Shown here piece after piece: positions 12,191 to 24,712 of a stretch of DNA of 64,000 nt. The notes below the pieces were generated by a model that searched no databases, was not told the DNA's origin, and saw only the letters and a list, made by a program, of their open reading frames with translations. Origin of the DNA: Doryteuthis pealeii (taxonomy: Eukaryota; Mollusca; Cephalopoda; Myopsida; Loliginidae); the NCBI GenBank assembly GCA_023376005.1, contig CM042145.1, forward strand, positions 100,681,756 to 100,745,755. Reading direction: 5' to 3'. Position numbers and translations under genes: made by a program. Position 1 is the stretch's first letter, and each line of letters opens with the position of its first letter.

Positions 12191-12206
12191 TGCGTGCGCG
12201 CGTGTA
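12106..12206. repeat. (GT)n tract with GC-alternating ends
   Basis: About 100 bases of unbroken alternating purine/pyrimidine. A (GT)n core is flanked on both sides by CGCGCGTGCGTG-type sequence. Such tracts can adopt Z-DNA. Confidence 0.93.
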
Positions 12207-12338
12207 AAATTAAAATTTATGCAGTAGTAAACAACTTAAAAAATATTTATTAAATAAATAGATAAACAAATGAATGAAATAAGAGTTTAAAACATCGGAT
12301 TTCGTTTCTTAAAAAAAAAAAAAACAGATTTCCAACAG

Positions 12339-12440
12339 GCGCGTGGTGTAATAATGGTTATCGTCGTAGGATATGGACAAGGCGAGACGAGTTCAAAACT
12401 TGGACGCGGTTGTTCGCATTTCACTAGGAATACCCAAAAA
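12339..12440 (+). mobile_element. SINE family B, tRNA-like head only
   Basis: A-box-like TGGTTATCGTCGTAGG and B-box-like GAGTTCAAAACTTGG, followed by GGTTGTTCGCATTTCAC. The body is absent. Confidence 0.55.
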
Positions 12441-14204
12441 TCGGCTGCTAGAGTCAGCTAATGTTTTTTTAAAAACGAATTAAAATTAATTAAATCGATT
12501 ATTTAAGGTCAAAATTTTGTATAAATCGATAAGTAGTAACATAATGACCATCAATAAGCAAAATAATATTACACATTTAATTCATTTTTAGTACATTTAA
12601 AACGAATTTTTTTTATCAATTTCGATCGCGTTTGGCCATTAACTCTCTTGAAATATGGCGTGTTTACAAAATTCATGTAACATTATCGATTTTTAAAAAT
12701 TTACCAAAAGTCAGGGAATTATCTGATTTTAATGAAATTTTCAGTAAATATTTATTAATTAATGAATTTTCATTAATGCATTAGTTATTTTATTTCAAAA
12801 CTTTAATTAAGTATTTTTGCTATGAAAAATGAATATATAAAATTCATTTAAAATATGAAAATCCTGATGTTAAGTTTAAAATGTTATATTTTTAGATTCT
12901 AGAAATAAATATCTATTTAATGCAAACCTTATTTTAGATGCATAAAGTAATAAGTTTCGAAGAAAAACTCTATTGAAAATCCCCCCCCCCCTTTTTAAGT
13001 GGAAAAAATATCGATGTATAATTTTTTTCTTTTATAAGATAATAATAGCCAATTAAATAATTATCGAAATGAGTAAAAAAGAAATCTCCAAAAACTTTTA
13101 AAATATTTTTTTAAATATTTTATTTTCCGATTTTCGGTACTTATTTTCTCATAGAAAATCCCCCGTAAAAAAAATGTTTTTCTATTCTTTTTTTTCTATT
13201 CATAACTTCGGTCTTTTATCTTTTTATTTATACTGTAATTAGTACCAAAAACTGACCAACTCGCCAAAATGTTACACCCCCAAAATAAGGTGGGGTCAAA
13301 ATTAAGTGACCTGAAAAAAATGAGAAAGTTTTGAAATAAAATAAATAATGCATTATAAAGTTCATTGATTGATAAATCAACACTGAAAATTTCATTAAAA
13401 TCCAATAATTCCCTGATTTTTGGTAAATTATTTTCTGTAGGGGGACTAAATTCATTTTGTCAAAAACAGATTTTACGTCAATTTTGGGTATACCTACATT
13501 ACACGTACCTTTGCGAAAAGTACGAATTCAACTATTTTCCCTCCAGCTATGGGTAAGTAGAGCAGACTGGGCTCTTTAACCTTGGTATAGAAATCGGTGT
13601 AGGTGAAGGAACACTGAATTCAAACCAATGGGGCTTGTGGGGATAAAAAAATATGAAAATAAAAATGAAATAAGAATAAAATAAAAAACAACAAACTCCC
13701 ATGGGGCCTTGACCGGAAGAACCCTTCTGCGCATATCTGACAAAAATGATTGAGTCCCTACCCCAAAAAGGATACCCCCGTCATTTTTGAATTTAGGCCG
13801 CAACTGAGTGCAGTCGTTTTCCTGGCCAGGGGCATGTCCCCTTGCTACAGCCGACTATGCCCCATTCAATAAAGCCTAAGTCGTAAAACTACCTCTTGCC
13901 TTTGTCTCATTCCTTTCTCATTCCTATTCATTTCTTAAGTTCCATTTCAGCTTACTAGCCCACAAGAACAAAGAACCAGCTTTATTGGGGACAAGATACC
14001 AGTACAAACGAACTTAACTTAGCCCCATAGGCTCTCTTCTCATTAGTCAAAAGTACTTTGAAAGCTCCTCCTCTATCCTCCACCTCCTTCTCCCTCCTCC
14101 TCCCTCCTCCTCTACCCTCCACCTCCTCTACCCTCCATCTTCTCCATTTTATGTGTTTGCTATAATAAGAGAGTTTGATTATCTTCAAGAAGACTTTTGT
14201 TTTT
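12441..14204. other. AT-rich spacer with a SINE B body fragment
   Basis: Very AT-rich sequence with no supportable gene. About 13480-13630 is a SINE family B body (CCCTCCAGCTATGGGTAAG, GCAGACTGGGCTCTTTAACC). A C10 run at about 12980 and a TCC-rich tract at 14085-14145 are low complexity. Confidence 0.6.
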
Positions 14205-14360
14205 TTCATTCTTGATGGGTACTCAATTTTTAAAAAAACTCAATTTAAAAAAAAACCTCAATTTTTTAACACATTTTGTTCCATTTAACCCATAGATGGG
14301 ACACCAACAGGTACTACCACTCCGGGTCAGAGTGTACATGCCCAGTCTACAGCATGCCAG
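14205..14360 (+). repeat. Composite repeat C, body fragment
   Basis: Contains TTGATGGGTACTCAATTTTT and CCCATAGATGGGAC followed by CAGGTACTACCACTCCGGG, the signature of a repeat found at least ten times here. It has no open frame shared between copies. Confidence 0.6.
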
Positions 14361-14577
14361 TAAGTATCCTTTTACCACAGAAAGACGCTAATGTATTTCA
14401 ATGATTTTTATCCTACTTTATTCCATTCCAAGGGCGACTCTGAATGTGTGGCTTTGGAAGGAGGAAACTCTTGGCTAACAATAAATTCTAACTCCAGAAA
14501 TGACCCCCCCCCACACACACACTTCTGAAGTTGCTTTGAGTGATGTTGGAATATTTTGTAATATAGTTATTTACTAA

Positions 14578-14820
14578 GCTTAGCTTAGATATGGCACAAG
14601 GCCAGAAGTATGGGGCTCCCAATGAGAATCGAACTCACTAACAATGGTTTGCGAAGCGAGCTTGTAACCATTACACCAAATGAGGTGCCCTAAAAAAACT
14701 AAGCTTTGCTTAGATATAGCACAAGGCCAGAAGTATGGGGCACCCAATGAGAATCGAACTCACTAACAATGGTCTGCTAAGCTAGCTTGCTAACCATTAC
14801 ACCAAATGAGGTGCCCTAAA
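14578..14820 (-). repeat. Two tandem tRNA-like units
   Basis: Units at 14613-14690 and 14738-14816, read on the minus strand, begin GGGCACCTCATTTGGTG. The T-arm region is GTGAGTTCGATTCTCAT and the 3' end is GGGTGCCCC (GGGAGCCCC in the other). Acceptor ends GGGCACC/GGGTGCC pair, and the T stem pairs around TTCGATT. The anticodon arm does not fold well: CTAGC/GTTAG encloses a 13-base loop. The period is about 126 bases, with a shared flank AAGGCCAGAAGTATGG. These are probably SINE heads or tRNA pseudogenes, not working tRNA genes. Confidence 0.55.
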
Positions 14821-14829
14821 TATTTTGTA

Positions 14830-15237
14830 ATATAAGGTGTGCTGAAGTCCACCACTTAAATTTATAGACTCTTCATGAATTAAAGTCAGCCAATCAACAG
14901 CTCGAATACGTGGTTAATTAACTATTTAATCGCTGATCTTGAAAGCCATTCATTTGCACGTATTCGCCACGGATGAACAGATCAGCAACCAAGAAACAAC
15001 CAAAGGATTTTGCCTAACACTAAGGAACACCAAGGAACAACCAAAGGATTCTACCTAACACTAAGGAACAACCAAGGATTCTTCAATAGGGAACACAAGG
15101 GATTTCCACTGTAAAGTGCTCTCACCTGCAGCCTAAAAAATAGTGAGAAAAATTGTGACAAGTGAACCATGTTATTCATTCTTCAGTGGTTGAGGCTAGA
15201 CTCATATCTTTGTCTTTCTCTGTTTTTTCCCTATCGT
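14830..15237 (+). repeat. Fragment of the 6.6-7.7 kb type dispersed repeat
   Basis: Shares TAAGGTGTGCTGAAGTCCAC, GATCTTGAAAGCCATTCATT and ACCAAGGAACAACCAAAGG with 6960-7260. It carries extra internal copies of the AACACTAAGGAACA phrase. No gene is seen. Confidence 0.6.
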
Positions 15238-15920
15238 GTTGGTTGATTGGATTTTACAGCATGTCAACCCTTGTTGGGTTATTTTATGCTGAAGATGTTT
15301 TGTTTTATTCATTATTGATGGTGTAGCGTTGGTTTCGTATTTGCCTGGGAGAGTTGTCTGCCCAGTTTAGTTTGCTGGTGCCCGCTAGGGGGCTATAGTA
15401 TTTAAGCACCGGGTTCAAACCCTTTCGGCCTCTTTTCCTGTTCCTGATACTACGAGAATCATGGGCTAGACACGGTCTATCCCTTCTCGTTGGGGCTTTT
15501 GGCCCCACTTACATTACTGTAAGTTCTTCCCACACCATGGACTATCCCTAGTCTCATGTCTGTGGCTTTTATATGTTATCTTGTACCATTCATGAATGTG
15601 TCTTCATCTTTATTTATGTACTCTTTGTTTATGTACCCTTTTACCTATGTACTTTGTATCTCGTCATATCCATGTGCTGTATTATATTAAATGTTTTGTC
15701 TGTTAACCTTCGTCGGAGTCATGTATATCAAGTATATAACCATTGAACAATTTCTTACAATGGGTATTCAAATTTTTTTTAAACTCAGTTTTTTCTATTT
15801 GACCAATAGATGGGACCCAAACAGATATCACCACTCCGGAGTAATGGCTATAAAGGGGTACTCCACACACCTCAGAGCTCCAAAATTGGAACTTCACCAT
15901 TAGATACAGTTTAACATTAT
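15238..15920 (+). repeat. Composite repeat C split by a solo LTR
   Basis: The head (TTGGTTGATTGGATTTTACAG, GTCAACCCTTGTTGGG) runs to 15321. The rest (GGGTATTCAAATTTTT, CCAATAGATGGGACCC, ATTGGAACTTCACCA) resumes at 15760. The LTR sits between duplicated ATGG, so the two halves were once continuous. Confidence 0.75.
15322..15759 (+). mobile_element. Solo LTR with 4-bp target duplication
   Basis: Starts TGTAGCGTTGGTTTCG and ends TTTCTTACA, i.e. TG..CA ends. It is flanked by ATGG at 15318-15321 and 15760-15763. Inside are TATTTAAGCACC, CATGGGCTAGACACGG and a GGGGCTTTTGGCCCC hairpin, in the same order as in the LTRs at 7703 and 17955. The length is 438 bases. A Ty3/gypsy-type origin is plausible from the short target duplication but not shown. 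Confidence 0.8.
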
Positions 15921-15987
15921 ACCTAGGAAACTCCCTATCATGTGATCTGGTTGCACCATTCAGATACACCTGATCCAAAGTACTTTA

Positions 15988-16185
15988 TGCTCTTGGTTAT
16001 CATCGTAGGAAATGGACTCAGGTTCAAATCTTGGACAAGGCTGTTTGCATTTCACATCACACTAATAATCTTGGGAAATGTATGAAACCAATTATTCTCC
16101 CTCCAGCTCTGATAAAATAGGGCAGACTGGGCTCTTTAACCTTTGACAACCCATCTAGGAGAAGGAAAACTTTAAATTCAAATCA
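15988..16185 (+). mobile_element. SINE family B
   Basis: Head TTGGTTATCATCGTAGGAAATGG, B-box-like GGTTCAAATCTTGG and body CCCTCCAGCTCTGATAAAATAG with GGGCTCTTTAACC. A TA microsatellite at 16187-16202 separates it from the next SINE. Confidence 0.65.
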
Positions 16186-16204
16186 TATATATATATATAT
16201 ATAG

Positions 16205-16446
16205 GGGCTGGGTTAGCTCAGTCGGTAGAGCGTTCAGCTAGAAACCACAAGGTTTCTAGTTCGATACTGGTCCTCGCCAACTAAGCGTATGAGTAGCACA
16301 TGGATATGTGCGGTAAAGTAAGGAGCTGATGATAGGTGTGGCTCCACCTCAGATGCTAAAAACAATCTCCTTGGTCTAGCGCTATTGAAAAGAGAATAGA
16401 CTCCCTCGCTGACTGGCTGATACCGACTTTAGGCCGCCCTGTCGAC
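16205..16446 (+). mobile_element. tRNA-derived SINE, family A (well preserved)
   Basis: A box TTAGCTCAGTCGGTAGAGC, B box GTTCGATACTGGTCC, the body GAGCTGATGATAGGTGTGG, and the tail GGCCGCCCTGTCGACTTTAC. This is one of the cleanest copies and serves as reference for the others. Confidence 0.85.
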
Positions 16447-16460
16447 TTTACTACTATATA

Positions 16461-16713
16461 TACCATATTTTCTTGAAAATAAGACCTACCTGCAAAATAA
16501 GATCTAGCATGATTTTTCAGGATGATTTTAATATAAGCCCTCCTCTTGAAATAAGCCCTAGTTGAGTCCGGCAGACAGATGTAAGAAATAAGCTTTCCTC
16601 ACAATCACATCATGTGACACAAACACTCGACATCCCCTGAAAATAAGTTCAAGTATTATATTTTAGAGTGAAAATTAATTTAAGCCCTGCCTTATTTTGG
16701 AGGAAACACAGTA
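16461..16713 (+). mobile_element. MITE with TACCATATTTTC-type terminal repeats
   Basis: The left end TACCATATTTTCTTGAAAAT matches the complement of the right end, TACTGTGTTTCCTCCAAAAT, over 25 bases with a few mismatches. The inside repeats ATAAGACC/ATAAGCCC motifs. There is no coding sequence. The superfamily is not decided, because the flanks are TA-rich and no target duplication can be read. Confidence 0.6.
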
Positions 16714-17045
16714 TATATTTGTAAAACCCGTTTGATGAGGCTAAGACTCATTTTTTTTAGTTTCTGGTTGAAATAAAAATATAACAGGATGACGGTTTGT
16801 TAATTTTTCTTTCTTTGAAAGTTAAATACTGCTCTGTATATAATTTAATTTATTGATTATTATACATTAAGCTCTTTTTAGGGATTTATAAAAATCCTTG
16901 TATGAGTATATATGTTTGCACCTACAAGAGCATACTGTATGGTTGCACAGTGAGATCTGATGACCTCAAATAGAATCATCCCTGACTTACCAGTCATTTG
17001 GATTACCTTACATTTATATATATATATATATATTTACCAACCCCT

Positions 17046-17077
<32 letters not shown>

Positions 17078-17288
17078 TGACTTTTGAATGATACAGACAA
17101 TTATCTAGCATTCGTTTTTGCTGCAGACCTGTTTTTTTAATGGCTAAATGTTTTATGTGAGGCTATAATAGTATTATACATTTCTGCAGTTGTCTTTAAT
17201 TAATCAGTTATTTTGATTAATTCATTACGATTATCCCTGATGATCCATTTTTGATAAAACTTATGTAGGTTATTTATCTGTACCTTTC

Positions 17289-17337
<49 letters not shown>

Positions 17338-17524
17338 ATGTAGTAATTAATACATTTTGTATTATCCTTGTTCAGACAATATACTCCTCAATTAAAGATT
17401 ATTTTTTTCAATAACTTCCCCTTGTGATTTCTGAAGAGTACGAATTTGAATCTATAATGAATTTATAAGAATAAAATGTATGATTCTCATAATACGTTAG
17501 AAGGCTCAGAGTAACCTTCCAATG
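16714..17524. other. AT-rich spacer with TA microsatellites
   Basis: TA runs lie at about 17018-17080 and 17281-17338. I see no gene or RNA feature here. Confidence 0.7.
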
Positions 17525-17528
17525 TAGG

Positions 17529-17580
<52 letters not shown>

Positions 17581-17584
17581 TTAA

Positions 17585-17955
17585 TCGGACAAAGAAGTAA
17601 AACATAACAATACAGACTTTATTGTCTGAGCATGTGGGGAATGACATATATAACATAATACAGATACAAAAACAGACAGGACTAAAGTCCTTTGGAAGTA
17701 AGAAAGAGTTCATGAAGAATAAGAGAGTCACTTACTGATAGTTGGGAGGCAAAGCCCCCCACTTAATGGACAGAGACACCACATGTCTAGCCCATGTTTT
17801 GTAGATGCTAGACCAAGAGAAAGAGACTGGGAAATTCCCAGGCTGATATTTAAATACCCAGCCAGTAGTGTCACCTATTGGCGAAACCCTCGCAGTAAGG
17901 GAAAATGACACTTTCGAACACAAGTCCATCTCAGCAGGGGCAGACAATCGCTACA
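17585..17955 (-). mobile_element. Solo LTR (right-arm copy)
   Basis: Mirror of the LTR at 7703-8075. On the minus strand it starts TGTAGCGATTGTCTGCCCC. With its partner it forms the inner border of the large inverted duplication, next to the TA run at 17530-17578. Confidence 0.6.
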
Positions 17956-19299
17956 AGTGTATCTATAAAACCTTATGAAATATCTAATAATTCCTCACCA
18001 AAAAAAACAAAAACAATTAATGAGATGTGAAGGAGAAAAAAAAATGAATTATTTCTAAATCTGTCTGTTATGATTTTTGTGGCCATTTTTAGGCTTCAAG
18101 TGAGAGCACTTTACAGTGCAGATCCCTTATGTTCCTTAGTGAAGAAACCTTGGTTGTTCCTTGGTGTTAGGTAGAATCCTTTGGTTGTTCCTTAGTAAAA
18201 TTTACCATGTGCTCTTTCTTGCTTTTTATCGGCAAAATTATTTAGATATTTTACAATGTCCCCTAAGTGATATTTTATTATGCCCGATAGAATACAAATA
18301 AAAACTCAGACAATTTTTTTCAATATATTTTTACAAAGAAAAAATTCAAAATTCAAATTTCAAAACAATTTTCATACTGTGTGCTCTCTCTGTCTTTGGA
18401 TATCTTTTTTTATTGGGAAAATTGTTGATTTCTGTGGCCATTTTTAGGCTTCAAGTCAGAGCACATTACAGTGGAGATCCCTTGTGTTCCTTAGTAAAGA
18501 ATCCTTAGTTGTTCCTTGGTGTTAGGTAGAATCCTTTGGTTGTGCCTTAGTGAAGAATCCTTGTGTTAAGCAGAGGCTAATCCACTCATCTGTGTCGAAT
18601 ACATGCAAATGAATGACTTTCAAGATCAGCGATTAAGTAGTTAACTAACCACGTATTTGAATGCGTTCATTGGTTGGCTTTAATCTACGCACAAACTCAG
18701 AGTCTATAATTTTAAGTGGTGGACTTTAGCACACCTTATATATATAAAAAAAACTCCAACAAAAATAATTTAGAGATTTTTTTTTACCATATTTTACAAT
18801 TCCTAAATTATTTTCCCAATAAAAAGCATATCAAAATTGAAAGAGTGCACGCTATGAAAATTGTTTTGAATTTTGAATTTTGAATTTTTTCTTTGTAAGA
18901 ATATATTGTAAAACTTTAATTTTTAAAAAATTGTCTGAGTTCTTATTTGTATTTTATCAGGGGTAAGAGTATTGCAAAATATCTAAATAATTTTGCTAAT
19001 AAAAAGCGAGAAAGAGTGCACGATAAATATCTAAGGAGTTATGTTTTTATGCCTATTACGTCAAGGAAAAACATAGCGTAAATAAGGGCAGGAAAAACAT
19101 AGCATAAATATGGGCAGGAAAAACATAGCGTAAATAAGGGCAGGAATCCAGGATGACAAAATGTTTACAGACCCCATTCTTCTAAGTCATACATATGCTG
19201 CTTGTAACAGAAGTATGAATGATGCAATAAATTATTTTTTCTATGTTTAATTTTGTTATAGCTTTCATTAATAGTGTTGGTCTGTTAAAATTGTATGAT

Positions 19300-19880
19300 A
19301 TTCATAATGGCATGAATCCAGCTATTCTTCCTCCAGCTATGGATAAATAGTAGGGCAGACTGGGCTCTTACATACATACATACATACATACCTTTGTAGA
19401 CATATTTGCATTTCACATATCACTAATACCTTTGGTAACTATTCTCCCTCTGGCTATAGGTAAAATAGTAGGGCAGACTGGGCTCTTTAATCTTGGTACA
19501 GCAACCAGTCTAGGAGAAGGAAAACTCTGAATTCAAACCTATTAAACTCCATTTAAAAATTGACTTTGTGTCACATCCTGTTTTTGCAGAGGGCAGAGGG
19601 GTTGGGTAAATATGCATATAAACTTATACTCCTACACTATCTGTGCCTGTGGTGTAATGGTTATTATCATAGGAAATGGACACAGCGATACAAATTAAAA
19701 TCCTGGATTATTCTCCCTCCATTTATGGGTAAATAGTAGGGCAGACTGGACTCTTCAATATTGGTATGGCAGCTGGTCTAGGAGAAGGAAAACTGAATTC
19801 AAACCTGTTAAACTCCACTTAAAAAATTGATATTGTGTCACATCCTGCTTGTGTAGAGGGGTTAGGTAAATACATATAGT
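19300..19880 (+). mobile_element. SINE family B copies in the right arm
   Basis: Mirrors of 5851-6390. Head at 19650-19680 (GGTGTAATGGTTATTATCATAG), with bodies at 19310-19370, 19440-19610 and 19690-19870. Confidence 0.55.
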
Positions 19881-20763
19881 ATTGGTAATGGTTAGGTAAC
19901 CAGTCTAGGAGAAAGAAAACTCTGAATTTAAACCAGCTGTACTGTGACACAATGGTTAAGTGAAAATACAGTCAGAAAAAAAAGAAGGAAAATAGAATGT
20001 CTAGACCCATGCGATCAGTCAGATAAAGTTCAAGAGAGTCATAAAAGGTATACGGCCACCATGAAGTTAAGCCAGTTAGAGATAATATCTTTAGGTGGCT
20101 AATTTCAAGAGAAAATGGGTCTTGAAGAAGTTAATGGTTTGAAAATTGGGGGACACTGAGACTGATAAAAAAATGTAATGGCTATAATTTTAGGAGAAAT
20201 TGCAGATACAATGTCTGAGAAGAAAAGTTAGTATCTACTTTCTGAGTGGTCGTATCCATGGGAGTGTATAGGGGTGGAATCTGCATATATATTTAGCTGG
20301 CTCAAGCCCCTTCAGCAGTTTCAGACCAACCATTGGAGTGAGAATGTCATCCCAGTAGCAGTAGATAGAAAATAGGCAGGGACCCACATCAGTGAAACCA
20401 GCAATCGATTTATAGTAAAGACAACTTTCTTGCCAGCTAACAACATAGACTTAAGTGTCCTCTGCTCCACCACAAACTGCACAAAGTATCACACCTTCCT
20501 CCTTCATTAGTGTCCTGTTATCAAACTTTGTATTATGTTTTTTTATCCTTGTGAACCTGTCTCTGGCTTCTACCCTTCAAATCGGACAGCACAGAACATT
20601 ACGTGGAGTCATCGACGTTGTGCAACAAAGGTGCACGAATGCAGACCAAGTATTACCATGGCACTCTGCTTAACAAATTGACTTTGTGTCACATCCTGCC
20701 TGTGATGGAGGAGTTGCGTAAATACATACATCTCATGCATGAAGGGTATGTTATCATATATCT

Positions 20764-20805
<42 letters not shown>

Positions 20806-21164
20806 CATGTCAATGAACTGTAGATATTTACTCAACCTGTTCGCCATAGGTAAGATGTGACACTAAGTCGCAAGTACAGAGTATCCACCGAGGATCGAAC
20901 TCACTATTCAGTAGTAATGGATCTGTGAGACTAGCTTGCTAAATTTCGCACCATGATGGGACACCCATCAATCATTACTTGCGTATATAACTCTAACAAT
21001 GTATTGTATTCAAGTTTCACTTAATTTTATATGAGTTACCTCCCTTGCACCATGTTCTCCAATAAAATAAAATGAAAAATAGATTGATAAAAAAAATGTA
21101 AAGGTTTTCATCTCATCCAGTGCACATTGTGTCAAAAATGGTTTGATACCCCCACCCCCCAAAA

Positions 21165-21500
21165 AAAGATCAACTGAAATAATAAAAAAAAGTTGGCAGA
21201 GTGGCCTATTGTCGGCATCAGCTGGCAGCGAAGGTGTCTATCCCTTTTTCGCTGGCACTAAACCAGGGAGATTGTTTCTACTGAGGTGGAGCGCCACACC
21301 TACCATCAGTTCTCCACTTTACCGCACAGATCAGATTATCTAATCTATGCTATTCATACGCTGAGTTGGCGGGGATTAGTATCGAACTTAGAACCTTGCA
21401 ATTCCTAGTCGGGTGCTCTACCGACTGAGCTAAACTTGCATTCTTTGTATATTATTTCAGTTGATTGGGGCCGTTTCAACTGAAATAATATACCAAGAAT
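21165..21500 (-). mobile_element. Family A SINE with hairpin flank (right arm)
   Basis: Mirror of 4228-4545. The SINE head on the minus strand (TTTAGCTCAGTCGGTAGAGC) ends near 21440, and the hairpin lies at 21450-21500. Confidence 0.6.
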
Positions 21501-22539
21501 TATTAACCTTTTTTTTGTTGTTTTTAACTTCAAGACACAGTTTAGAAAAACGTTTTTATTTTTTAATAAAAAATAAATACTGATAACTTATGTACACACA
21601 TTAGTTATGAATATTAAGTTCATTCAATCATATAATCATGGATTCTAATTGGGAAACTAATTTTTCTGTTTCCTGTTATCAAATATATTGGCCGTTGTTC
21701 TAAGATATCACAGCACACATCCACATCCAAGTCCAGGAAATTATGATACTTTGACAAATAAATGGAAAGCAAAACAATATATTGAAACTGAACAAAAAGT
21801 TTTATTTTCAATATTTTGCAGTTGCAAATTCTTGAACAGTTTTACAAATTTATGTATTTTATTGGCACAATAAATATTTATACACACATGAAAATGAACA
21901 AAGAATTAAAATGACAAAAAAAAAAAACGGAAAAAAAAAAAAAATGAAAAAAAATGAAAAAAACTTTCAGTTGTACAGAAAGCAAACATTTCAGAGATGC
22001 ATTTGAAATTTCACACAATTTGAAGAAAAAATCTTTATTTAAATAAACAAAAAAAAACTACTGATGAGATATTGCACTGATTTAAAGCAAAATGACTACA
22101 AAGATAATGAAATTTTGTTTTGGTTGAAGTTAAGTAATCTTATATAAGGATTTTTTTTTAAAGAGTTAATTTTCACCTTTTTTTTTTCACATAATTTGTC
22201 TAATGTGATACATAATGTCTTTTCTCAAAATCATACCTTCTGTAAAGTAAAAGTAAAGTCGAGGATCAAAATAACTGTTCAGTAGTAATGGATCTGTGAG
22301 ACGAGTTTGCTACCCCCATGGAGGTAGGGTATGGTATAAAGATCTTTCATGTGGGAGATCTCACATGCACACCATGGGATCATGGATATAATCAATTTAA
22401 GAAATAATTATTACTAAAATGTTTTGTCAAATATTTTTCTTAGACAGTGGTTACGTTTATTTGAAACAAAACAACTTTAAAAAAAGAACTTCTACTGATA
22501 TAACTGCAGTTGTTTATCTTATTAAGTATTAACTGTGTA

Positions 22540-23174
22540 TCTTATTATTATTATAATGGAGATTCTGTGTTTTTCTGTCTGTAACCGAAACTATATTACT
22601 ACTCAAGTCACAATTACCTTAGTTATTAATGTCACATTCTCCATGATTTAATTTTTTTCTAAACCTCAATTATTAATAAAAATTGTTTTACATTATTAAT
22701 ACTGTTGATCATATCTACATACTAGTAACATGCTATTGTATTTATATATACAACAAAATAGTGGTCTACAGTGTGAACGGAAAGGCTAATTTGCATATTG
22801 ATATTAAAAAATTTGATTTTAATAAATATGTGCTAGGTATTATTGATTTCTAATTGTTTAGTTTTATCTTAATCTTATCAAAAATCTCTGGGATAAATCT
22901 GAAAAGAAATTGATTAACAAGAAGAAATAACTGTAATTTTATTCTTTACTTTCCTATTTTAACTAAATAGTTAAATCAGGAAAATTTAGCAATGAAAAAT
23001 GGGAGTGATGAAAGAGTAAGTTTTAGTTGATCTATTTTTCGATTTTACCCACCTCTGTTTCAAATCTTTTTATCTGCATTCTTATTTAGTTTCATGAGCC
23101 TTTCTAATTTAATATAATATTTTATTACATTAAAACTTAAATACTAGCACCTGGAGGGTGCATTTTTTTGCCAG
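22540..23174 (+). mobile_element. Helitron-like element (right-arm copy)
   Basis: Starts TCTTATTATTATTATAATGG after A (22539) and ends with hairpin GCACCTGGAGGGTGC, T7 and CCAG before T. It is a mirror of 2566-3196. Confidence 0.5.
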
Positions 23175-23214
23175 TTCATATAAACAATAAAATATGAATC
23201 ATTAGGGTGAGAGC

Positions 23215-23765
23215 AAGTTGGCTGAGTGACCTATTGTCTGTATCAGCCAGAGAATGAGGGAGTCTATCCCCCTTTCACTACTGCTAGACAAGGGAAATTG
23301 TTTTTTTTTTGTGTCTGATGTGGTCACCACACCTACCATCAGCTCCCTACTCTACCACACAGATCCAAGCTGTGCTACTCATAGTGGCTTATTGTGGATA
23401 TCAGCAAGGGAGTCAATCCCCTTTTTACTACTACTAGACCAGGAAGATTTTTATTTTTGTGACTGATGTGGAGCGCCACACCTACTATCAGCTTCCCACA
23501 CAGATCTGAGCTGTGTTACTCATAGTGGTCTATTGTCAGTATCAGCTGGACAGTAAGAGAGTCTATCACCTTTTCACTAGTGCTAGACCAGGGAAATTAT
23601 ATTTTTTGTGTCTGATGTGGAGCACCACACCTAATATCAGCTCTCCACTTAACAGCACAGATCCAAGCTGTGCTACTCATGTGTTAATTTATCAAGGGCC
23701 AGTATCGAACCTGGAACCTTGTGGTTCCTAGCCAGATGCTTTACTGACTGAGCTAAGCATGGTGA
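23215..23765 (-). mobile_element. Family A SINE with three tandem bodies (right arm)
   Basis: Mirror of 1980-2530. The triple body arrangement is preserved, so it predates the inverted duplication. Confidence 0.8.
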
Positions 23766-24712
23766 GAGTAAAAGTATTGAATTTTTGTCAAAATACTTGT
23801 AATGATAAACGAACACATGGATAGACTTAAGAAAGCTTTATTCTACTTAGAATAATGTTACAGTTTACTGAGAGCTTATATACTCTTAGAATCACCAAAG
23901 AGTTCCACGAAGGGGAGGTAATAATAAAATAGGGGAGGTAACTCTCAATTACTTATTACAATACTGCAAATTATGCTTTTAAAAGTGTATAAATAGTCTG
24001 TATAAAATTCTTGATATCAATCAGAACAAAATTCATAACTCATCATCATTTTATTAAATGCTCTTCGTAAGCGAATGAAAGTCCATACAATTTCTTCTAA
24101 AAGAGAAAGACGATCAGTACAGCCAAATAAGAATTTTACTATTGAGAAAAAAAAGTTTATGTGTAAACAAATAAATAAATAAATAACAATATAACATTTG
24201 ACATGTTAATAAATATTTTTTTTTTCCAGTGAATCGAGTCAACAACAAAAATGTTGAAAATTGAAATAAATAAGATTTACATTAACAAAATTGAATTTAT
24301 ATCAACATAGATAACAATGAACAATTGTGACTGTTTTAAACTGTATCACATTTAACAAGCAATGAGGAAATTGGTGAAAAAGACATGATCATTTTATTTA
24401 CATGGAATTCTTTCTTTTTTTTAAATGGGGGGGAATAAATCATTTTGGCCAGTAAATAGTCATTACTAGTAATTACTAATCTTAAGTTAGTCTGGTATAA
24501 AATCAAATAGAGGCTAACAAGAGGAAGATTATGATACTCCAATCTTTAAAAGAGGTGGAGCAACCTTGCTGCCTTTCAAATTAACAATAAAAATTTCTGG
24601 TCTTAAACTAGGCTTGAACACTGGTCCCTGGCATCAGTGGAAAATATGCAAGTATCTCAATCACAAGTCAAGCCATCTTTGTTTGTTTGTTTGTTTTCTT
24701 TGTTGAATGGCA

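Noticed and set aside
14613..14816. Functional tRNA genes
   Set aside because: Acceptor and T stems pair, but no acceptable anticodon arm forms. Copies are tandem and flanked by repeat sequence.
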